Shown here piece by piece: positions 35,462-39,671 of a DNA stretch of 39,671 bases. The position numbers and the translations under genes were made by a program. Location: positions 1 through 39,671 of the forward strand of contig JASGUC010000018.1 in NCBI GenBank assembly GCA_030057915.1, in the 5' to 3' direction. The notes below the pieces were generated by a model, which did no database searches, was not told where the DNA came from, and saw only the letters and a program-made list of their open reading frames with translations. Source of the stretch: Pseudomonadota bacterium (lineage in GTDB: Bacteria > Desulfobacterota > Syntrophia > Syntrophales > UBA8958). Numbering within the stretch: the stretch's first letter is position 1; each line of letters starts with the position of its first letter.

Positions 35462-35543
35462 GGATCACCCTGCCCCTAGGATCACCCTGCCCCGAGCATC
35501 GCCACGCCCCGAGGATCGCCACGCCCTGAGGATCGCCACGCCC
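35442..35543. repeat. 17-bp tandem array, 6 units, beginning inside kdsD
   Basis: Six consecutive 17-bp units (type TGAGGATCGCCACGCCC) run from 35442 to 35543. Unit 1 encodes the end of KdsD, and the TGA stop is the first three bases of unit 2. Confidence 0.9.
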
Positions 35544-35716
35544 TGAGCGTTTCTGATCGGCATCGACCCCCAGCCTTCATTTCGGCGGCGTAAAGAACGT
35601 TTGCATTCCGCCCTGCAACCCAGTAAGATGCCAAGAACGGCGCGGCGTGTCGCCGCCGCGGCGCCGAGCCGGGGCGATGGTCCCTCCGGCTCGACACTTC
35701 AAGGAAAGGAGCGCTT

Positions 35717-36163
35717 ATGAGAGTTCGGGTGTCGGCGGTCTTCGCACAGGCCGGGGAAATCCTCTGTATGAAGTACGTTTATGGGGGCAAGAATGTATAT
35801 GCCCTGCCGGGAGGCGGGGTGGACAGGGACGTGCCGTTCCATGAGGCCATAACCAGCGAATGGAAAAACGAGCTGGGGGTAAAGGTGGAGGTGGGCGACA
35901 TTGTCCTCATCGGCGAGGCGCCGGGCACGAAACGGCATCCCCAGACCCTGCATATCATCTTCGCCGCCACGGCGGTGCACGGCATTCCCAAAGTCAGGCC
36001 CGATCACACCCGTTCCCTGGACATTGCCTGGCTGCCGATCGCGAAGCTCAATGAATGCCCCCTTTATCCCGATGTGGGCAAACAGCTTTTTGCATATTTT
36101 GCCGACGGGCAAAAAAGGTCGCTGCCCTTCATAGAAAATTGCATGGAAAGGGGATTCTGGTAA
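35717..36163 (+). CDS. Nudix-like hydrolase with degenerate Nudix box
   Basis: A 148-residue product with the Nudix fold: an N-terminal strand (VRVSAVFAQAGEILCMKYV), the loop NVYALPGGGVDRDVPF and helix HEAITSEWKNELGVKV. Against the consensus GX5EX7REUXEEXGU the first Glu is Val, Arg is Ser and one of the paired Glu is Asn. Two metal-binding glutamates remain (SEW and NEL). Activity on a nucleoside diphosphate derivative is therefore uncertain. ATG 35717 with AAGGAG upstream. Apparently monocistronic between two repeat arrays. Confidence 0.7.
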   Translation: MRVRVSAVFAQAGEILCMKYVYGGKNVYALPGGGVDRDVPFHEAITSEWKNELGVKVEVGDIVLIGEAPGTKRHPQTLHIIFAATAVHGIPKVRPDHTRSLDIAWLPIAKLNECPLYPDVGKQLFAYFADGQKRSLPFIENCMERGFW

Positions 36164-36247
36164 GCCTCCTAAATGGCCGTCTCCCTGGAGACGACGGCCG
36201 ACCCTGATTTGGTTAGCGAGGCGATCAACCTCGATGGTCACCTCCCT

Positions 36248-36565
36248 GGAGACGACCCTATGCGCCGGAGACGGCCTGCCCGCCGGAGACGACCCTATGC
36301 GGCGGGGAGGGCAATGTCCGCTGCAGACGGCCCTATAAGCCGGAGAGGGCAATGTCCGCGTCCGCTGCTGGCGGTCCTATAAGCCAGAGACGGCCTGCCC
36401 GCTGGAGACGGCCCTAGGCGCCGGAGAGAGCCATAGCCGCACGAATAGCCGCCGCAAGCACAACTGCGAGGGCCCTATTCGCTGGAGACGGCCATAACCG
36501 CCGGAGAGGGCAATATGCGCTGGAGAGAGCAATATCCGTCGGATAGGGCCCTAGCCGCTGGAGAC
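36248..36565. repeat. Degenerate ~19-bp tandem array, about 15 units
   Basis: Units of 17-20 bp of type CGGAGACGGCCCTAT-GC follow one another with one irregular stretch around 36440-36480. It occupies the space after the Nudix gene; frames in it are by-products. Confidence 0.75.
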
Positions 36566-36708
36566 ACCCTGCCCCTTCCCGGCAATCGAGCCATCCACGG
36601 CCGCATGCACGGCGCCAGGCGTGTCATGCCTACCGCGAGACCTTTGAAAATCCACGCCTTCCGATCACCCCGGCAAAAGCCGGGGTCCGGGGGCGCCTTG
36701 AGAACATC

Positions 36709-36840
36709 GGATTCCCGCCCCCTTGGATTCTCGGACCCTCGGGGTCCAGGCTCCCCCGGAGTCCGGCCCCCCTCCGGATTCCGGCCCCCTCCGGATTCCC
36801 GGCCCCTTCGGATTACCCTCCACTCCGGATTCCCGGCCCT
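36709..36840. repeat. Degenerate 16-18-bp tandem array, about 8 units
   Basis: Units of type GGATTCCCGGCCCCTTC repeat from 36709 to 36840. The surrounding 36566-37060 has no gene I can support; GAGACCTTTGA at 36637 and its partner CTCAAAGGTCAC near 36905 flank the array in opposite orientation. Confidence 0.7.
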
Positions 36841-37066
36841 ATCTATGATGGGACGCCCCATGCCTGCAATAGGTAAGGACGACAGGGCGTCGGAGAAGAC
36901 GTTTCTCAAAGGTCACGGCCCGACATTTCTTTCAATGCCTTGAAAGATACGTTGAATGAGAGTCGGCCTTTCCGCTTCGAACACTCCGCTCACCCCCCCT
37001 TTGAACCATGATAATATCGAATATATTCAAGTAGATAGATCCCTCGGAACATCCTCTTGGGCAAAT

Positions 37067-37081
37067 TGGCACGCTCCTCGC
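37067..37081 (+). promoter_or_regulatory. Probable sigma-54-type (-24/-12) promoter
   Basis: TGGCACGCTCCTCGC fits the consensus TGGCAC-N5-TTGC with one mismatch and correct GG-GC spacing. Transcription would begin near 37093, about 50 nt before the ATG of the small membrane protein. No enhancer site was recognised. Confidence 0.5.
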
Positions 37082-37143
37082 ATTATCTAAAGTCAAACGG
37101 AAGCCAATAAAAAATAATAAAAAATAAAAGGAGGACACAGACA

Positions 37144-37419
37144 ATGAAAAAGACATTAGGAACGATGGTAGCGGCAATTGCGGTGGTGCTCTGCACCGGA
37201 ACCTTCGCCCTGGCCGAGTATGCGGCGGCGGGAGCGGCAAACTTCCCCTACTTCCAGCTTGGCTGCCTGATCGTGGGAGGCATGGTGATCATCAGCCTGA
37301 AACATAAATACGAAAAGATGTACACCGGTGAGGTCGCCGGGGTCTTCGCCCTCTACACGGTCCTCGTCGCCCTCTTCACCAATCCGGTCATCGAAGGCAT
37401 CAAAAACCTGGTGGGCTGA
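37144..37419 (+). CDS. Small membrane protein, unknown function
   Basis: A 91-residue product. Residues 1-24 look like a cleavable signal (LGTMVAAIAVVLCTGTFALA). Two further helices lie at ~37-53 (LGCLIVGGMVIISL) and ~64-80 (VAGVFALYTVLVALF), joined by a short basic loop (KHKYEKMYTGE). I do not recognise the family. The AGGAGG ribosome-binding site, AT-rich leader, apparent sigma-54 promoter and terminator-like hairpins downstream suggest a stand-alone, regulated and possibly well-expressed gene. Confidence 0.7.
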   Translation: MKKTLGTMVAAIAVVLCTGTFALAEYAAAGAANFPYFQLGCLIVGGMVIISLKHKYEKMYTGEVAGVFALYTVLVALFTNPVIEGIKNLVG

Positions 37420-37478
37420 GCGATTGAGACAACGGCCTCACGAAAGGAAGCCCGAGAAAGGAACCTTCTAAAAAACAT

Positions 37479-37548
37479 AAAAGACACGTCTTTTTAAAGT
37501 CTGTGTCCTTAATGAAACCCTCCGATGAACCGGTCATTGGAGGGTTTC
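37479..37548 (+). terminator. Terminator-like hairpins after the small membrane protein gene
   Basis: Two inverted repeats: AAAAGA-CACG-TCTTTT (37479-37494, followed by T and AAAG) and AAACCCTCC/GGAGGGTTT (37515-37523 and 37539-37547, with ATGA/TCAT inside, followed by CCTCTTT). The second is the stronger stem. Confidence 0.55.
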
Positions 37549-37657
37549 CTCTTTACGGGGCTACATCCTCGCGGCAGGTAAGGAGGGCGCCCCCGGTCTT
37601 TAGTTTTACGACATCCGCCTCTTTTGCCGCTTTCCCTCCCAGATCCGTCCATATACT

Positions 37658-37759
37658 TCAAACATAGACGCAGTCCTCTTCAATACGGTCTTGCAGAAAA
37701 GGATTCATCTTTTCCCTGATCCTCACAATATCGACCCTCGAATAGGATCGGCGTCCTTT
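37658..37759 (-). pseudogene. Nucleotidyltransferase C-terminal remnant
   Basis: A 33-codon open stretch ends at a TGA (37660-37658). It reads SRVDIVRIREKMNPFLQDRI then EEDCVYV, which matches the end of MNT-type nucleotidyltransferases (HepT/MNT toxin-antitoxin proteins). A stop lies just upstream and the catalytic GSxxxGxxxxxSDxD part is missing. No HepT-like partner is recognisable beside it. A decayed fragment. Confidence 0.55.
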
Positions 37760-37817
37760 TCAACTGGCCGACCTCCCTCCGATCAGGGGCGCCAGAAGGC
37801 TCAATTATTGAAGAGGC

Positions 37818-39041
37818 TCAACTTGTAAAATCCCTCAATTCACCTGTTTCCAAATCGTAAAGGCAAAATTGGGACTCACCTGGTATTTCCGTCAAAGCTG
37901 TGTATGGGATTAATATGGCTACCCCCGACATTTCAGCTCTTACGTCGGAAGGGTGCTTCCCCCGATAGGCAATGTCTTTGAAAACGGGACTGTAAAATAC
38001 AGAATCAACAAAGAATTCCTCATTATCTTTCTTAATATCCAAGCCCTTTGATCCAGGTTTGATCACCCTCACCAAACGTCCACTTTCAGGCAGTGAGATT
38101 ACCTCGGAATCAAAAGAGAAGGGTATTTCCGCTTGTGAGACGCATTGCGAAATACTCATTAAGGCATCGACCGTTGCCGAACTCCTTTCTAAGATTCCTT
38201 CTTTAATCATTAGCGTCATGATAACCTGTAAACGATCCATCGTCTGGCGCAACGTATTTGTCTCCATGATACGACCTGACAGTCTCAAGCTTCCATAAGT
38301 CTGATCATAAATACAAACAAAACGATCACCAACATTAATAGGTCCCTGCTGTAATCTGTGCTTGTCCGTGCCAGATTGCAAGTCTCTACGTTCAAATTGT
38401 GGGGCAGAATCCAAGAGATTCATGATGTGACGCATTCTTCGAAATAGATAAGCGGCATTGCTGCCGAATACTCCTGTATATGTGTGCGCTTCATCCACGA
38501 TGATCAATTTAATCTTTTTGAGAAAATTTGAAACGGCGGCATCATTGAGATTCAACATGAACCATGCATGAATAATATCAGGCGTGGCAATCAATAATTG
38601 AGTGTTTTTCAGCAGGGGGATGCGGGCATTAATCGGAACTTGCCCATCGATCCGCCCTACTCCTACAGAGCGTCCCGCATTTTTGAAGAAATCCTTCCAG
38701 CGATCCTCCTGTTCCTTGGCCAAAGCCTTTAAGGGATATATGGCGAGGATTTTGGATTTCGGGTGTTTGATTAAAAGTTCAAGCGCAGCGACGAAAAACA
38801 CAAGACTTTTTCCCGACGCCGTACCTGTGGCCAAGCAGACATGGCCGCCATTGGCAACTAAATCGATAGCCGCTTTCTGATGTTGATAAATCCCGTTAGG
38901 AAATATTTTCGATAAGGTATTCTTGGAATCACAACTGATGTTTAGTTCGCAAACAGGTATGCTCTCTCCTCCGCGTCCCGGGATTTTAAGCTGATCCACG
39001 GTTTGCCAATCCCTTGCCTGGAAGAATTGTTGAATAATCAT
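37818..39041 (-). CDS. DEAD/DEAH-box helicase missing its second motor domain
   Basis: The product is 407 residues from ATG 39041 (a TTG lies at 39059). The first ~215 residues are a superfamily 2 motor domain like YprA/MrfA: YQHQKAA, Walker A ATGTASGKS, YPLKALAKEQ, LLIATPDIIHAW and DEAH (IIVDEAHTYTGVFGSNAAYL). The family sequence normally goes on with a motif III SAT segment and a helicase C domain. Here, right after DSAPQF, the text changes to ERRDLQSGTDKH and a C-terminal part (DRFVCIYDQTYGSLRL) that looks like the distal end of a longer helicase. An internal deletion is likely, and unwinding activity unlikely. AT-richer codon use than elsewhere suggests acquired DNA. Confidence 0.7.
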   Translation of the reverse strand: MIIQQFFQARDWQTVDQLKIPGRGGESIPVCELNISCDSKNTLSKIFPNGIYQHQKAAIDLVANGGHVCLATGTASGKSLVFFVAALELLIKHPKSKILAIYPLKALAKEQEDRWKDFFKNAGRSVGVGRIDGQVPINARIPLLKNTQLLIATPDIIHAWFMLNLNDAAVSNFLKKIKLIIVDEAHTYTGVFGSNAAYLFRRMRHIMNLLDSAPQFERRDLQSGTDKHRLQQGPINVGDRFVCIYDQTYGSLRLSGRIMETNTLRQTMDRLQVIMTLMIKEGILERSSATVDALMSISQCVSQAEIPFSFDSEVISLPESGRLVRVIKPGSKGLDIKKDNEEFFVDSVFYSPVFKDIAYRGKHPSDVRAEMSGVAILIPYTALTEIPGESQFCLYDLETGELRDFTS

Positions 39042-39172
39042 GGCTTGTTCCCTGAGCAAGGGTTATATGACTTTTTTAGAACTTTTAAAGATGACATTCG
39101 TAATTACCGGCAAGTAACTTGCGGGGGATTATGGCCCATCTTCACCGCACAATCAAGAACAATCTCTTCATA

Positions 39173-39304
39173 TTTTCCCCCGGAAATAGCCGTTTTCCAC
39201 CGCGCCCCTCCTCCTCTTTTCCCCCGGAAATAGCCGTTTTCCACCGCGCCCCTCCTCCTCTTTTCCCCCGGAAACAGCCGTTTTCCACCGCGCCCCTCCT
39301 CCTC
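39173..39304. repeat. 44-bp tandem repeat, 3 units
   Basis: Three 44-bp units at 39173-39216, 39217-39260 and 39261-39304, differing at one position (AAATAG versus AAACAG). Not a CRISPR: there are no spacers. Confidence 0.92.
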
Positions 39305-39382
39305 GGGGGGGACATGCCCGCATCTCTCCGGCGGCTTGCCGCGGTAACCTATGCCGGCGCGCCGGCATAGGTAAAGTACCTG

Positions 39383-39671
39383 AAATTATAGGTGGAATCG
39401 ACGACGGTCAAAAAGTTTTCCATCACCGGATCGCTTGAACCCGGCAGGCGCCATTGCCTCCTCTCAAAGCAACCATCTTCGCAAATTTCTACCCACTACC
39501 CACTACCCACTATCCACTACCCACTATCCACTACCCCAAATTACAGGTGGAATCGACGACGGTCAAAAAGTTTTCAATCACCGGACCGCTTGAACCCGAC
39601 AGACGCCATTGCCTCCTCTCAAAGCAACCATCCTCGCAAATTCCTACCCCCTGCCCACCGCCACTACCCAC
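39383..39671. repeat. 155-bp tandem repeat with ACCCACT heptamers
   Basis: The segment 39383-39500 recurs at 39538-39655, offset 155 bp, with about ten substitutions. Six heptamers (ACCCACT or ATCCACT, 39491-39532) close unit 1; unit 2 runs to the window edge. No gene seen from 39042 to the end. Confidence 0.88.

Noticed and set aside
36515..36943. Open frames across the tandem arrays after the Nudix gene
   Set aside because: Produced by repeated GC-rich units; proline-rich, no conserved features.
37479..37494. AAAAGA-CACG-TCTTTT as an operator
   Set aside because: It lies downstream of a gene with a T-rich tail, so termination or chance is simpler.
39173..39304. CRISPR-like regular repeats
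   Set aside because: Units are directly adjacent without unique spacers and no cas gene is near.

Overview
The window reads as GC-rich chromosomal DNA of a Gram-negative, probably anaerobic bacterium. It carries lipopolysaccharide genes (an LpxH-type hydrolase and an arabinose-5-phosphate isomerase), a system II cytochrome c maturation pair (ResB/CcsA), three multiheme c-type cytochromes, a complete branched-chain amino acid ABC importer and a dienoyl-CoA isomerase-like crotonase. Together with the many short interspersed repeats, this best fits a syntroph-like or metal-reducing member of the Desulfobacterota (former Deltaproteobacteria). That placement is inference; no rRNA or marker gene is present to confirm it.

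Layout. 1-3.1 kb: end of a probable transposase, a membrane-anchored TPR protein behind a consensus promoter, a 21-bp repeat array, a small lipoprotein and the AzlC/AzlD amino acid exporter pair. 3.1-7.8 kb (minus): livKHMGF importer operon. 7.9-12.5 kb: J-domain protein, DUF2889-like protein with a winged-helix tail, chemotaxis receptor, initiator tRNA. 12.8-17 kb (minus): agmatinase-type ureohydrolase, a 7TM-GAF histidine kinase and its overlapping REC-cyclase partner. 17-18.6 kb: repeats around an LpxH-like gene. 18.7-19.5 kb: crotonase.

19.5-26.5 kb (minus) is the most unusual region: a five-gene operon of an 11-heme cytochrome (interrupted by an in-frame TGA), a thiosulfate sulfurtransferase-like rhodanese, an 8-heme cytochrome, a second rhodanese and a 9-heme cytochrome fused to a b-type membrane cytochrome (CbcL-like). 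It holds 28 CXXCH sites. Divergently transcribed from it are resB and ccsA, the machinery that attaches heme to such proteins. The likely job is moving electrons between the quinone pool and a periplasmic or extracellular partner, with the rhodaneses handling sulfur or selenium species. The in-frame TGA is followed by a hairpin with bacterial SECIS geometry, so selenocysteine insertion is a real possibility.

29.9-34 kb (minus): transglutaminase-like membrane protein plus an ABC-2 type ATPase and permease, all overlapping, behind a strong promoter. 34.4-36.2 kb: KdsD/KpsF and a Nudix-like protein with a degenerate Nudix box. 37.1 kb: a small two-helix membrane protein with a sigma-54-type promoter. 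37.6-39.1 kb is AT-richer and decayed: the tail of a nucleotidyltransferase and a DEAD/DEAH helicase that appears to have lost its second motor domain. The window ends in tandem repeats.

Intergenic DNA is crowded with repeats: a 102-bp MITE-like element (three copies), GTCATTTCGA palindromes, an element with CCCAAATTTTCCAT inverted ends, heptamer arrays, and arrays of 17, about 18, about 19, 21, 44 and 155 bp. All calls come from reading the sequence; no database search was run.
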